From the NCBI GenBank assembly GCA_933207985.1, contig OW240917.1, forward strand, positions 102,213,438 through 102,277,437: DNA of 64,000 nucleotides. The letters are read 5' to 3'. A program made the translations under genes and the position numbers. The notes beneath the pieces were generated by a model. That model was not told the origin of the DNA, searched no databases, and was given only the letters and a program-made list of their open reading frames with translations. The first letter of the stretch is position 1. Every line of letters starts with the position of its first letter. Positions 11,801 through 64,000 of this stretch are shown here, one piece after another. The stretch is from Pelobates cultripes. Lineage: Eukaryota; Chordata; Amphibia; Anura; Pelobatidae.

Positions 11801-13722
11801 AAATAAATTCTATAAAAAACAAAAAATGAAAGTGTAGGTACACTAAAAACTGAAATGGGGGTGTTAGTTAATGAAGACCAGGAAAAGGCAGGGATTTTAG
11901 ATAACTATTTCTCCTCCATATATATTAAGGAAGAACCCATGGCAATAGATGTGCAAATGATTGCTGCTAAAAACTTGCAGAATAATTGTAATTGGTTAGC
12001 TCAAGACAAGGTGCTGCAGCAACTAAAGAAAGTAAAGATAAACAAAGCTCTAGGGCCTGACGGTATCCATCCTCAAGTACTTAAGGAACTAAGTGTAGAA
12101 ATAAGGGAACCTCTGTTTTTAATCTTTCAAGATTCTTTTCTTTCAGGAAGTGTTCCGGAGGATTGGAGGAAGGCAGATGTGGTTCCTACATTCAAAAAGG
12201 GTTCAAAATCATTGCCTGGAAGTTATAGACCTGTGAGCGTAACTTCTGTGGCCGGGAAAATATTTTAAAGGTTTTTAAGGGATAATATTCAAGAATTCCT
12301 TGAGAAGAACATGGTTATCAGCAAAAATCAGCATGGTTTTATGAAGCACAGGTCGTGTCAAACTAACTTGATTGCGTTCCACGAAGAAGTAAGTAGAAGT
12401 ATAGATCAGGTTGTTGCAGTGGATGTGATCTATTTGGATTTTACCAAGGCATTTGATCCAGTTCCACACAATAGATTATTGTTCAAACTCAAGGGAATTG
12501 GTCTAGATGAAAATGCTTGTTTTTGGGTAGAACATTGGCTTAATAGAGTACAAAGAGTTGTCATTAATGGTACATTTTCACGCTGGACAGAGGTGGCAAG
12601 TGGTGTCCCTCAGGGTTCTGTTTTGGGACCCCTTCTATTTAACATGTTTATAAATGATCTTGAAAAAAAGCATTGAAAGTCATGTTTCAGTGTTTGTAGA
12701 TGACACAAAACTCTGTAAAATAATACAATGTGAGCAAGATATTCCTTTGCTGCAGAGGGATTTAGATAGACTGGGGGACTGGACACTCAAATGGCAGATG
12801 GAATTTAATGTTGAAAAATTCAAAGTTATGCACTTGATTGAAAGAATGCACAAGCAACGTATACCCTTAATGGAAGCGAATTAGGGATAACAACACACGA
12901 AAAGGACTTGGAAATTGTTATAGACAAAAAACTATGCAACAATGTGCAATGTCAATCAGCAGTGGCAAAGGCCAGTAAGGTATTGTCATGCATGAAAAAG
13001 GGCATTCATTCTCGGGATGAGCATATAATTTTGCCTCTTTATAAATCACTGGTAAGACCACATATTGAATATCCTGTGCAATTTTGGGCACTTGTTCTAA
13101 AGAAGGATATTATGGCACGAGAAAAAGTGCAGAGGCGGGCTACAAAATTAATAAAAGGAATGGAACATATCAGCTATGAAGAAAGGTTAACAAATTTAAA
13201 CCTCTTTAGTTTAGAAAAACAACGCCTGAGAGGGGATATGATAACATTATACAAATATATTCAGGACCAATACAAACCATTGTGTAGAAATCTATTCACA
13301 AACCGTACTTTACATGGGACACGAGGTCATGCGTTTAGACTGGAAGAAAGAAGATTTTGTCTAAGGCAAAGGAAAGGTTTTTTTTTTACTCTAAGAACAA
13401 TAAGGATGTGGAATTCTCTGCCCAAAGAAGTGGTTTTATCAGAGTCCATACAGATGTTCAAACACCTACTAGATGCATACTTGCAAAAACAGAATATTCA
13501 AGGATATACTTTTTCAATGTAGGGTAATAACTGCATGATCCAAGGATAAATCTGACTGCCATTCTGGGGTCAAGAATGATTTTTTTTCCTAGCTTGTTGC
13601 AAAATTGGAAGTGCTTCAGACTAAGTTTTTTTTTGGATCAACAGCAAAAGCATATGTGAGGAAGGCTGAACTTCATGGACGCAAGTCTTTTCATCTATGT
13701 AACCATGTAACTATGTAACTAT
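8860..13722 (+). mobile_element. CR1/L2-like LINE, split by a piggyBac-like insertion
   Basis: The 8900-9260 part encodes the end of an APE-type endonuclease (GICYKPP, IIGDFNYPDKNWN, LDLVLTNN, GNSDHNVV). After the insertion at 9261-11371 the element resumes and encodes a reverse transcriptase in several broken frames: LGPDGIHPQVLKEL (11855-12268), [17 protein letters not shown] and [20 protein letters not shown] (12311-12676), FVDDTKLC (the normally F/YADD catalytic box, here with Val for Ala), and the C-terminal part with VQRRATKLIKGMEH (12908-13522). The 3' tail (13592-13722) contains TTGCAAAATTGGAAGTGCTT and ends in ATGTAACTATGTAACTA repeats. Stops and frameshifts make it non-functional. 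Related copies lie at 34021 and 39290. Confidence 0.85.
9265..11367. mobile_element. piggyBac-like non-autonomous element, copy 1
   Basis: A 2103-bp element flanked by TTAA (9261-9264 and 11368-11371), starting CCCCTTAAGGACTGG and ending GGGAAGGGG. It separates endonuclease and downstream coding of the LINE, so it is a clean insertion. TTAA duplication plus CCC-starting termini are typical of the piggyBac superfamily. There is no transposase ORF. The middle (10500-11040) is almost pure AT, and the 3' part (11060-11360) is GC-rich with a perfect 24-bp hairpin (11289-11312 with 11330-11353). A near-identical copy lies at 57833. Confidence 0.8.
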
Positions 13723-14356
13723 ATTATATTCGAGGATTGAAATTGACAAGGCACTAATGATACAGCTTCTAAGTTCTGAGTTTCCCTTTATTTTTTCCCA
13801 AATTTTAAGGATTGATTTTACTACTAAAAACCGTATAACTGTATAACTTTCCTGGGTCCTCCAAAAAAGCATTATTACATCTTTGCTGTCAGTAAGTTTC
13901 TTCTCCACAGCATACCACCTCTCTTGTTTGGACCCCCAGCAATTGCAAAATGATGCTGTGGAAAAGAACACTCACTTTATGGTATTGACGAATTACTGGA
14001 AGACCTACTCCTCCTTGGCATTTGCTGATAGAAAGGAATTTGCTTGCCATTCTAGGTTCTTCCCTTACCATATTAACTTGGGACAGGAATGCTGAATCAT
14101 TGTCAGCCAGCTGTATGGGACACACATAGGGATCATTCTAAACAAATACAACCATTTTGGCAAAATATATGATTTGATAATGTTGATTCGCCCCCACCAA
14201 GAAAATTCTAAGAATTTCCACTCCTTTAGTAATCAATTCATTTTAATAAGTAATGGGAGGAAATTAATTTCTATTATTTTTGGGGGGGTCTGCACAGATG
14301 TTAATTCCTAAATAACCGAATTAATTTTCGGCCCAGATAAAATCAAACCTCTTTTT

Positions 14357-15730
14357 TTTTTTTTTTATAGTGCAAGTTTGTACAGTCAAGCTTCATATGC
14401 CACAACAGCTCTATCAAGCATAGTAAGACAAACATAGGATATTAACAGCATGGCATTAGTAGGAATTGCACATTTTTTGTAGTATACAAACAAACGAATA
14501 ACAATAGTAGAATGATAATTGTCAGTAGTTAAGAGAATCTCTATGGCTTAGTACTCTATCTTAACTGAACAAGCATAAGTGTTCAAGCTTAAGTGTATTC
14601 GTAGGTAATTGGAATGCCTCAGGTTTAACATTCTATGCATTAGGGTTAAGTATGGTAACGCTTTTCATTAGCTGAAGAGGGTGTCTGAGCCCTAAGGTTT
14701 GCTAGTGTGGCATTCTAGATTGTGTTCCTCACTTAGTACAATGTGTAAATCATGCTGTGTGAACTGTAAGTAGTGTGTCTGGCTGAGCATAGTTGGAGTC
14801 AATGCTAGGGCAGATAATAACGAGCTTAAGTCAATGTCCATGGATGCAGGCTTAGTTACATGAGTCCACCAGGTTGAGCAGGATTTGAGCAATTCTCCTG
14901 TGGTTCTCGCCACCCTGTGTTTGCTTGGTACATGCTGCTTGTGCCCTGGTGGTGCTGTGGAGTCATCCTGCGCTGTTCGTTGGCATATGGCGGTAGTTGT
15001 GGTATAATAGGCCTGGGCTGGTAGGGTAGGCCAATTCTAGCTGGATGCAGGGTGGATGGCTTGGTGTTCAGTCCCTCTGGCTTGTCTTATCGGGGCTGGC
15101 AGCTCTAGGGTCTGGTGGCCCCTGTGGGTCTGCTTTATAGGGGTGGTGCAGTAGGGTCCCGTTTTGTGTATACCCCATTTCTCCCTGGTATTTGCCCACA
15201 GCCTGTACCTTGTTCTGCCCAGCATAGTCTGCCAACTTAAACCTGGGGCAGGCTTTCATGGTGGTCTGACGGTGCTGGGTAAGCTCCCCTTCAGTCAGCT
15301 CAATCTCACTGGTAGCTCGCGCACATGGTTGGCGTGCGGCGGCCATCTTGTGGATTGTCGCCCGGTGGATGTTCCTCGCCAGGGCAGTTATTTAGGCCCA
15401 GGTTGGTGCGCTGTTAGGTGCCCTTGCAGACCAGGATGACCCCCCCGGTCCAGAGGGGGGGAGGAGCGAGATGCCGACCGGAGACCCAGGAGAGCGGCCG
15501 TCTCGTCCCGGCTCAAGCTCCAACGAGCTCCGGGCCCCAGTCGGGTTACTGTCGGTGCTGGACCGGGTCTTAGGCGGTATCCCTGCTCACCCCAGCGTCT
15601 GTGGTTCAGTGTGGTCACTGGTGTGGCTTGCTAGTCGCGGTTGACCTCCAATTGGCTCTGGCTTTCGGGCCCTGAAGCAGGAGCTCAGACAGAGAACGTC
15701 TGATCCCATCGGCAGTCAGGCCCCGCCCCC
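14357..15730 (-). mobile_element. L1-derived non-autonomous retro-insertion
   Basis: A 1374-bp insertion flanked by a 12-bp direct repeat AAACCTCTTTTT (14345-14356 and 15731-15742). Read on the - strand it starts with a GC-rich, CpG-rich leader (GGGGCGGGGCCTG...) and ends in a poly-A run (poly-T at 14357-14366 on +), the signature of target-primed retrotransposition. A 92-codon ORF (15346-15068, -) starts MAAARQPCARATSEIELTEG, a possible ORF1 N-terminus. No endonuclease or RT is present, so it looks like an L1 5' region joined to a 3' end by internal deletion. Confidence 0.7.
15068..15346 (-). CDS. Hypothetical 92-aa ORF in the L1-derived insertion
   Basis: Uninterrupted 92-codon frame beginning ATGGCCGCCGC, a good vertebrate start context, after a GC-rich leader. 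The protein is hydrophilic (Glu, Gln, Lys, Pro) with no domain I recognise. Its place after an L1-type 5' leader suggests the start of an ORF1 nucleic-acid chaperone truncated before its coiled coil and RNA-binding parts. It may equally be a chance frame. Confidence 0.3.
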   Translation of the reverse strand: MAAARQPCARATSEIELTEGELTQHRQTTMKACPRFKLADYAGQNKVQAVGKYQGEMGYTQNGTLLHHPYKADPQGPPDPRAASPDKTSQRD

Positions 15731-16350
15731 AAACCTCTTTTTAATCTCATTCTTTTCTTCTTTAATGATATTGCTAGCCAGAATAATTGATTTGTCTGTG
15801 TTAAGTTTGTACCCGAAATAGTTGAAAATTTCCCAATGACTTTTGCAAGTTGTAATAATGATTGTAAGGGATTCTGTAAAGTCAAGATAACGTCATCTGC
15901 ATATACATTTATTTTTATATTTTCCTGGGGTCAAAACCCACTATTTTATCATCTTGCCTTATGGCTAAAGCCAGAGGTTCTAGTGATATAATGTAAAGTA
16001 AAGGGGACAAGGGGCACCCTTGTTTAGTCCCATTGGCTAGGGAGAACCAATCTGACGTAAAGCCATTTCCCATAGCTCTGGCCGATGGTGCGGTGTAAAG
16101 AGTTGTGATATGGTTTAGTAGTCTCCCGTCTAGCCCAAATACCCTCAGAGTTTGATACAGGAACTCCCAGTTGACCCTATAAATTATTTTTCGGCATCGA
16201 GGGACAAGGTCAACAAGGGAGTCCCTGAATTCTGAACATAATTCAGAATATCAACCAGTCTTCTAATATTATGAGTACCTTGTTGCTTGGAGTCATCTCA
16301 CCATGCAAAATCCTGCGAGATGTAGCGTGTGTGCGTCTACGTCATCATGT

Positions 16351-17749
16351 CCCCCATCCCACCCAATTTAAAAAGTATTAAAAATTTAAAAAATACTCTC
16401 AGTACAAGTGAACCCTGCCTACACTGAAACATTATTCTCCTTTTTCAATCAATTATATCATACATGAGTCTAGAGTTTGTATAAACCAAGTATAGACACT
16501 GAACAGCAATTTCATAATTGAAGTCTATGGGGAAAGTGTTATTCAGTAAGTAGAGTAAACCTTGACTCTGATAAGAGAATCCAGGATGCTAAGGTAAATT
16601 TATTGTTTAGGAGAGTGTTGAAACTTTCCATGGATACCCAAAGGATGGCTATTGGCATCTCTAATGAGAGAACATGTAAAATGTTTAGCAATAGCCATCC
16701 TTGTAACATTGCTGAGACAAAATATACATTTGAAAATGTTTGCTAAATTTAGATTGATAGGAGAAATATTTAATAGTGTCATCCATTTATCTGTTTCATG
16801 GATAGTCATTAATGCTATGGTAATTAAGATAAGAGTTCTACCCAAAGAAGCTGAATGGCACGATTGGACAGGCAGCATGATTATGTTGATTAGGAAAGAA
16901 AAATAATAGTACCTAAAAAGAATGTAAGTATGGAAAGTCCCTATCACTTTGTTAATTAAGATTAAATAGCTTTGACCAAAAACAAATTAACAATACAGAA
17001 ATACAAATTACAAAGTTGGAGCAGGTACATTCTCTGAAACAGGTTTTGAAAGTAAATTCAGCAAATTAGTTCTAGAACATAAAACCACTGGCTAGTAAGT
17101 CAAAAAAGTGTTTTAGAGGGGATACTGAAAAGGATCTGCTACCTTTATAAAGAAGTGAGGGTATAACTGAGTTATATTTTCAGATTTTCAAACAGATTGT
17201 GAAAATATGAAATCACCCTATATTCTATTTGAATAAATTCAAGGTGTCATATGTTTCTAATCATAAGAAGTCACATTAATAACAAAAAAAATATATATAG
17301 AAACAAATACAAATTGCACTTTAAATCACATTGAATTCTAACAAAAGGCCAATCCGTTCATTGTTGCTGGCAACCCATTTTTAATTTTAGATTGTTACTT
17401 TATCATTTCTTAGTAACGCTCATCCACGTTATATTCAGAACCAAAGATTTAGTAAGAAACAGCTAAAAAAAAAACACATATATTGCTAAAAAGAATAAAA
17501 AAGAGAGAGAACATGTTCAGAATAAACCCACATAGTGACCTTATAATGTGTCACAATATTAATTATTAACTAAAGTCTTTTCATTGAGCTCCAGACTCTG
17601 ATTGGTTGTTTTCATATCTGCAACAGGTGAAAATACAGATTAAGTTTTTTGTTTGTTTAAAAAAATGAGTATGCTTCTTAATACATGATTGATGGATTAA
17701 CACACATGCCTGGTACCAAGAAGTGCTTTTCTTTGTCGTAAAATCTGAT
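16351..17749. other. Intergenic region upstream of ANXA10
   Basis: AT-rich with no recognisable repeat family or convincing ORF. Overlapping open frames of 84 and 115 codons at 16600-16947 on opposite strands have no family resemblance. Any distal ANXA10 regulatory elements here are not identifiable by eye. Confidence 0.5.
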
Positions 17750-17883
17750 AAGGGTGTGGGTCATAATTGGATTGAGTGCAGCAAGCACATTTCCTTCCAG
17801 AGTTTCCAGAGAGTCTGCTAAGGATACATTGCTGACAAATTTGGCCACCTATTTCTCTTATAGCTGTGAAACTCTACAATACA
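17750..17883 (+). promoter_or_regulatory. ANXA10: Likely ANXA10 proximal promoter and 5' UTR
   Basis: Sequence immediately upstream of the exon 1 ATG. No TATA box is evident. A CTGATAAGG word near 17745-17755 is a GATA-factor consensus, of possible interest because mammalian ANXA10 is a stomach-enriched gene. The transcription start cannot be fixed by eye. A TTTCTCTTATAG tract at about 17850-17862 could be an acceptor of a further upstream non-coding exon. Confidence 0.35.
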
Positions 17884-60116
<42,233 letters not shown>

Positions 60117-60260
60117 AATATGGTTTTAAACAAGACTACACAGATGACAAAGATCTCATAGAAAAGCTGAAAATATTTGTCTTGTTTAAATAAATCACAT
60201 CAAATATTATCAAAAGTAAATGCAAGGTCAGCAATTTCAAATAAACTATAATTTGAACAT
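60117..60260 (+). terminator. ANXA10: ANXA10 3' UTR and polyadenylation signals
   Basis: AATAAA hexamers at 60189-60194 and 60240-60245, 73 and 124 nt after the stop. The transcript probably ends near 60260, giving a short 3' UTR. Confidence 0.7.
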
Positions 60261-62026
60261 TTATTTCAAATTCTGATTGTTTTTATTGAAATATAGATAT
60301 TTCCTCCGTATAACTCCTGTAAAGTTTGAGTACTTTTTTACATTTGAAATTATAACTTGAATGGAAAATGCATTCCATTTTGAAGGAACACTGCGCAAAA
60401 AAAAAAAACTCACGCTGACTAAAAGAGTGTAAGCTAAATGTCTCCTCTTTCCCACTTAAAGTGTGGATTTCAAGAGAAATCAGTACTTTTATAAAGTTTC
60501 TGAGTTATACCCTCCTAGATGTCATTTACACATCCGGAACGGTGCTCTTCATAATTGCTTTGCGCCCCAGTATTTAAATAAAAGACAATGACATTTGCCA
60601 TCATTATAGTGCCATTAATTTTACAAAGATTAATACCTACCACGTTCATGGTATGGTCTGTGATTTTTAGGCCTGACTTGGCCAAGACCAGGAATGCCCC
60701 ACCTATACCGGCTCCTATGTTACCATCCTCTCGCCCCATTTCACTCTAACCTGTGGAGCTGTATATCTATATTTTCTCATTTCCATTGTACACTTTTTTT
60801 TTTTTCAAACTTCTTTGGTTCTTGTTGTGTTCCTTCCAGGAATCCATACCGACCAATAAGGTCCTAACATGGTTTATAAAAACCCCGAAAATAACCATGG
60901 TCAGAAATGTTATCCTTATTGCGGAGTTTGTTTGTGTCCATGTTAATGTCTAGGCTTATATGTTACTTGATATGTTCAGCTCATGCATGATCATGAAAAT
61001 ATAAAGAAATCTTTTTAAAAATTATGATTAAATTGTCTTTTTTTTCTGGGACAGTTCAATAATCATGGGTCTATGTTGAAACATCATGGAACATTGTCTA
61101 AAAAGAGGAAAATGTTAATCTCTTGTCTTTTTTTTTTAGTGATGCATGTCCTGTTACCCACAGTTGGTGTTTCACAGAAAAAAAAAAAAAGAGGATTAGT
61201 GAAAAAGTCATGACATCCTCCAAGAATAGTGATTGTAATACAACAAACCTGTATTACTAAAGCTATAGTGTCTCTCTCCCTATCTCTAAATAGCCTCCCC
61301 ATGCCAGTTTGCAAAAATAAAATTTTACTTATCTCTTTCCAGGGCTGAGGCTCCCCCTGTGTTGCTCATCTCTCCTCTTCACATGTCATCACAGAGGAGG
61401 CATGACCTCCTCTGGTGTGGTCCTACCTAATGCTCCTCGGTCACACGGCCATGATCACATCTCCGCGCCCAAATGGCGCAAACACGAAAATAGTAAAACC
61501 CTTAACTCTTGCCGGGTCTCCCTCTGCTCTCCAAGCTACACGGCAGGAAGCTGTGCTGACATTTCCACGGACCCAGTCAAATTCCAGCAGCCACAATTTA
61601 AATGGACAGACATCAATTATGACATGGACATGCATGCGTCAGACATGTATGCAGGTTTTGGAGTCACCAGATCACTGTAAAAAATGAGCACCCCAGTTGG
61701 GCTATTTAAACTCATTTGTCCTTATGTTTGATGCCTTGTCGTGGTTTCCATTTAGTGGTTTATCCGAGAGCGCGTTTACTTCTTGTATTTTCTGGCATTT
61801 TGACCATGGCTGATCTTTTACTATTCACTCTTCTGATTGTCCTTGACCTTTGGCTTTTCATTACATTTATTCTATATCCATGACCGTGGCTTGTCTTGTA
61901 CTATTCTTGGTGTGTTAAATCCAGCCATTCTAAGGTCCGGTAATATGCTTGTTGATCTTTTAGTATTTGCTTTCCTTATTTTTGCCTATTGGATCCTGTC
62001 TATCCGTGACATCCCCATAGAGAAGC
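60261..62026. other. Downstream region, unclassified repeats
   Basis: No gene recognised. 61400-61700 is GC-richer with overlapping short ORFs lacking family signal. 61700-62020 (GACCATGGCTGATC ... GACCGTGGCTTG...) has internal near-repeats and looks like a degraded DNA element. Confidence 0.4.
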
Positions 62027-62285
62027 TCCCCATTGGAGACCTAATGCGCATGCAAGGTGACCATCATGCAGGCATTCAAACTTTTCCATAAGAAAACATT
62101 GAATCAATGCTTTCCTGTGGGGCTTCTTCATTACATGACCGAGATTTACTTTGTCAGTGCAACGGAAGCTCCTCTACAGGTTGTAAAAAATTGCAATGTT
62201 TTACATTGCAGGCTTATGAGCACAGGGACACTGCAACCAGACCACTTCATTGAGATGAAGTGGTCTAGGTGATTATAGTGTTCCT
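62027..62285. mobile_element. Kolobok-like MITE, left truncated
   Basis: Ends AAGTGGTCTAGGTGATTATAGTGTTCC followed by TTAA (62286-62289). The interior (GCGCATGCAAGG, AAAACATTGAATCAATGCTTTCC) matches the copy at 43905-44449. Confidence 0.6.
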
Positions 62286-62289
62286 TTAA

Positions 62290-62970
62290 GAGGAGAATAG
62301 GAGGGATACACACATAGGGATTAGGTAGAGTGTGGTACAACATTTTACAATCCCAGGTAAAGGGGATGTCAACATACAGTTTAGTTCTGAATGCCAATTA
62401 ACTAAAGTACACCTTTGTGTATTTGTGGCATAATCAGTAAGCACACAGTTCATGTCAGTTGCTCATGTATCTACAATGTAGATATAAAATATACAGAATT
62501 TTTTAACATAAACAGAGCATACAGTTCTATTCTGGGCTAGTTGTAGGAAATAATAACAGGAGTAAAGTAACATCTTTTAAAAAACAAATGCAGTCAAGGT
62601 AAGAAGTAAAGGTTGGAGAAAAAAAAAGAAAATTGCATTAGATGCACCTTTTCTGTGGAACTCCCTTCCCTTCTCCGTTAGATTTTCATTCCTTTAAAAA
62701 AATCATTGAAAACTCACTTCAGCATATCAATTAAACTTTTAATAGATTTTCATCCCCATTCCATGACTCCTCTCCTGCAACGGTCAAAAATAACCTAAGC
62801 CCTCAGTGAATACTTTCATAGAAGACTACTTCATTACGCCTGAAAAGGAGGTAAGGGCTGCACCCAGGACTAGTAACAGTAGTATACAACAATAAGTAGA
62901 CCAAATGGTCTAGATAGTGGTACAACAACAAGTAGGCCAATGCAAATAAAGAAAATGGTAGAGGTTAAAA
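62290..62970. other. No gene; possible LINE end at 62640-62790
   Basis: 62650-62760 in + frames reads like a LINE C-terminal end (FIPLKKSLKTHFS-type), too degraded to be sure. The remainder is unique-looking. Confidence 0.35.
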
Positions 62971-63120
62971 AGTCTCACTAAAATAACAGGATAAAATAGG
63001 GGTGTGATCCTCAGGAGTTGATCTGTCCGGATTATAAAATATTCATATAAAAGTCTCACTAATATACCAGGATAAGGTAGGAGTATGATCCTCAGGAGTT
63101 GATCCGTCCGGATGGTTAAA
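62971..63120. repeat. Two-copy tandem repeat, about 81 bp
   Basis: AGTCTCACTAAAATAACAGG ... GATCCTCAGGAGTTGATCTG is followed by a second copy starting near 63053 (AGTCTCACTAATATACCAGG ... GAGTTGATCCGTCCGG). It lies in a larger unclassified repeat (62880-63650) that ends near an AC run at 63412-63426. Confidence 0.75.
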
Positions 63121-64000
63121 ATATCTGTATATGTGGAGAGATAAAGAGGAAATACGACAGACAGCCGATAGTGTAATAAAGCCAAAATCCAAGGGTAAAA
63201 TAGATAAGAAGAAGGTAATAAACTCACATTTGTGAGAGCTCTAACCAGCTCTGGAGTGAAAGGTGTATAGCGGTATAAACCCCCTAGAGCATATAGTGGA
63301 AAGGTGTGACCGTCAATCCGGTCTGAATTTTCAATACTCCAAGATATATATAAAAAAACAGCAATAGTGCTCTCAATATGTAAAAAATTAGATCTAAAAT
63401 ATAATATATATACACACACACACACTCACAAGTGTAGAGCAGAAAGTACTGCTCTGTTAACAACGTTGGTGGAATAATCCTCAACTCGCATTGCTTGAGT
63501 ACAGGATACAATAAAATTGCCATTGAGAATAATAATAAAAAGTGCATATAAAACAAAAAAAAATAATTGGTACCGTTAAAAGTAACCAACAAACTTTTAT
63601 TGCTAAAATGCACAATTAAAAACCATTAACGCTCCATCCTTTCCTGGTGGTTACTTAATTTCTATCACTGGTAATTTTGCATGCTGACTTTGCACGTTTA
63701 TAGTAACTCACTTGCTTATAGAAACTAACTGAGCTTCCTATAGCCTGCGGTAGCACATGATGCAAGCAGTTAGTCCAGTGAAGCAACTCAATAAGCCTGT
63801 ATATATTGCTTGCCCAGCAAACTACAATATGCCGCTGGTCTAATGCTATGCTTGTAGATAACGAGATATTTTCAGCCAGTTAGGCAATGGTTAAACGTCA
63901 CTAATCGCTACTATATATGTTGGAATCATAGCATGTTTATCGTAATAAGCTGGATGACCCTACCGTGACCCACACACTAGACAAGCAAAACTAGCCTCGC
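63121..64000. other. Unclassified, no gene recognised
   Basis: AT-rich. The 171-codon - strand frame (62910-63425) spans the tandem repeat and an AC run, and is low-complexity (Tyr, Leu, Ile rich) with no family signal. Confidence 0.4.

Larger units (their letters stand above)
13723..16350 (-). mobile_element. L1/Tx1-like LINE ORF2 relic, split by a retro-insertion
   Basis: On the - strand from 16350 downward the sequence encodes reverse transcriptase segments: LSLDAEK, a DGRLLNHITTLY-like stretch, GTKQGCPLSPLLYIISLEPLAL, YADDVILTLQNPLQSLLQL (near 15900) and an IKEEKNEIKKRFG-like end. It then continues beyond an insertion (14357-15730) with WWGRINIIKSYILPKWLYLF-like sequence down to about 13730. 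The catalytic YADD is preserved but stops and frameshifts are frequent. The N-terminal endonuclease is absent (5' truncation). Confidence 0.75.

Noticed and set aside
16600..16947. Overlapping 84- and 115-codon ORFs upstream of ANXA10
   Set aside because: Opposite-strand frames in AT-rich DNA with no family signal or splice logic.
62910..63425. 171-codon - strand ORF
   Set aside because: Spans an 81-bp tandem repeat and an AC dinucleotide run; low-complexity composition and no recognisable domain.

Overview
This window is vertebrate nuclear DNA, most likely from a frog. The evidence is one large intron-rich host gene whose protein closely matches vertebrate annexin A10, and a mix of transposons typical of anuran genomes: CR1/L2-like, L1/Tx1-like and Penelope-like retroelements, Tc1 elements, and two families of TTAA-flanked DNA elements. 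There are no operons, CRISPR arrays, rRNA genes or intact tRNA genes.

Host gene: ANXA10 on the + strand, CDS 17884-60116, seems complete. I assemble 12 coding exons, all with GT-AG introns and a continuous frame, giving 325 codons plus stop. Exon 1 contributes only 18 coding nt (MFCGGY) and lies 5.8 kb upstream of exon 2. Only the second of the four annexin repeats keeps a canonical type II calcium loop.

Layout. 1-5.9 kb: a mosaic hAT-like non-autonomous element made of tandem repeats, carrying a stray C2H2 zinc-finger fragment and a solo LTR with a perfect 5-bp target duplication. 6-16.4 kb: Tc1 relic, Penelope-like tail, L1 3' end, a CR1-like LINE split by a 2.1-kb piggyBac-like element, then an L1 relic split by a short L1-derived insertion. 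17.7-17.9 kb: ANXA10 promoter and exon 1. Intron 1: a hairpin retro-insertion, an L2-like LINE and a perfect (AAT)n tract. Intron 2: Tc1 and a Penelope-like element. Intron 4: a CR1-like LINE split by a Kolobok-like MITE, then an L1/Tx1 endonuclease fragment. Intron 7: a rearranged fold-back CR1 copy. Introns 8-10: a tRNA-derived SINE sharing its 3' tail with the CR1-like LINE, and several MITEs. Intron 11 (10.3 kb): Tc1, a broken Gypsy element with a SCAN-like gag, a LINE tail and a second piggyBac-like copy. After 60.25 kb: unclassified repeats, no second gene recognised.

Only ANXA10 appears to encode a working product; every element ORF seen is broken or partial. No wholly new system is evident. 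The best leads are the zinc-finger fragment inside the hAT-like mosaic, the hammerhead-like cores in Penelope-like tails, the SINE-LINE tail sharing, the long hairpin insertion at 19.1-19.5 kb and the series of datable nested insertions. Everything was read by eye, so element family names are inferences and repeat ends are approximate unless a target duplication is stated.
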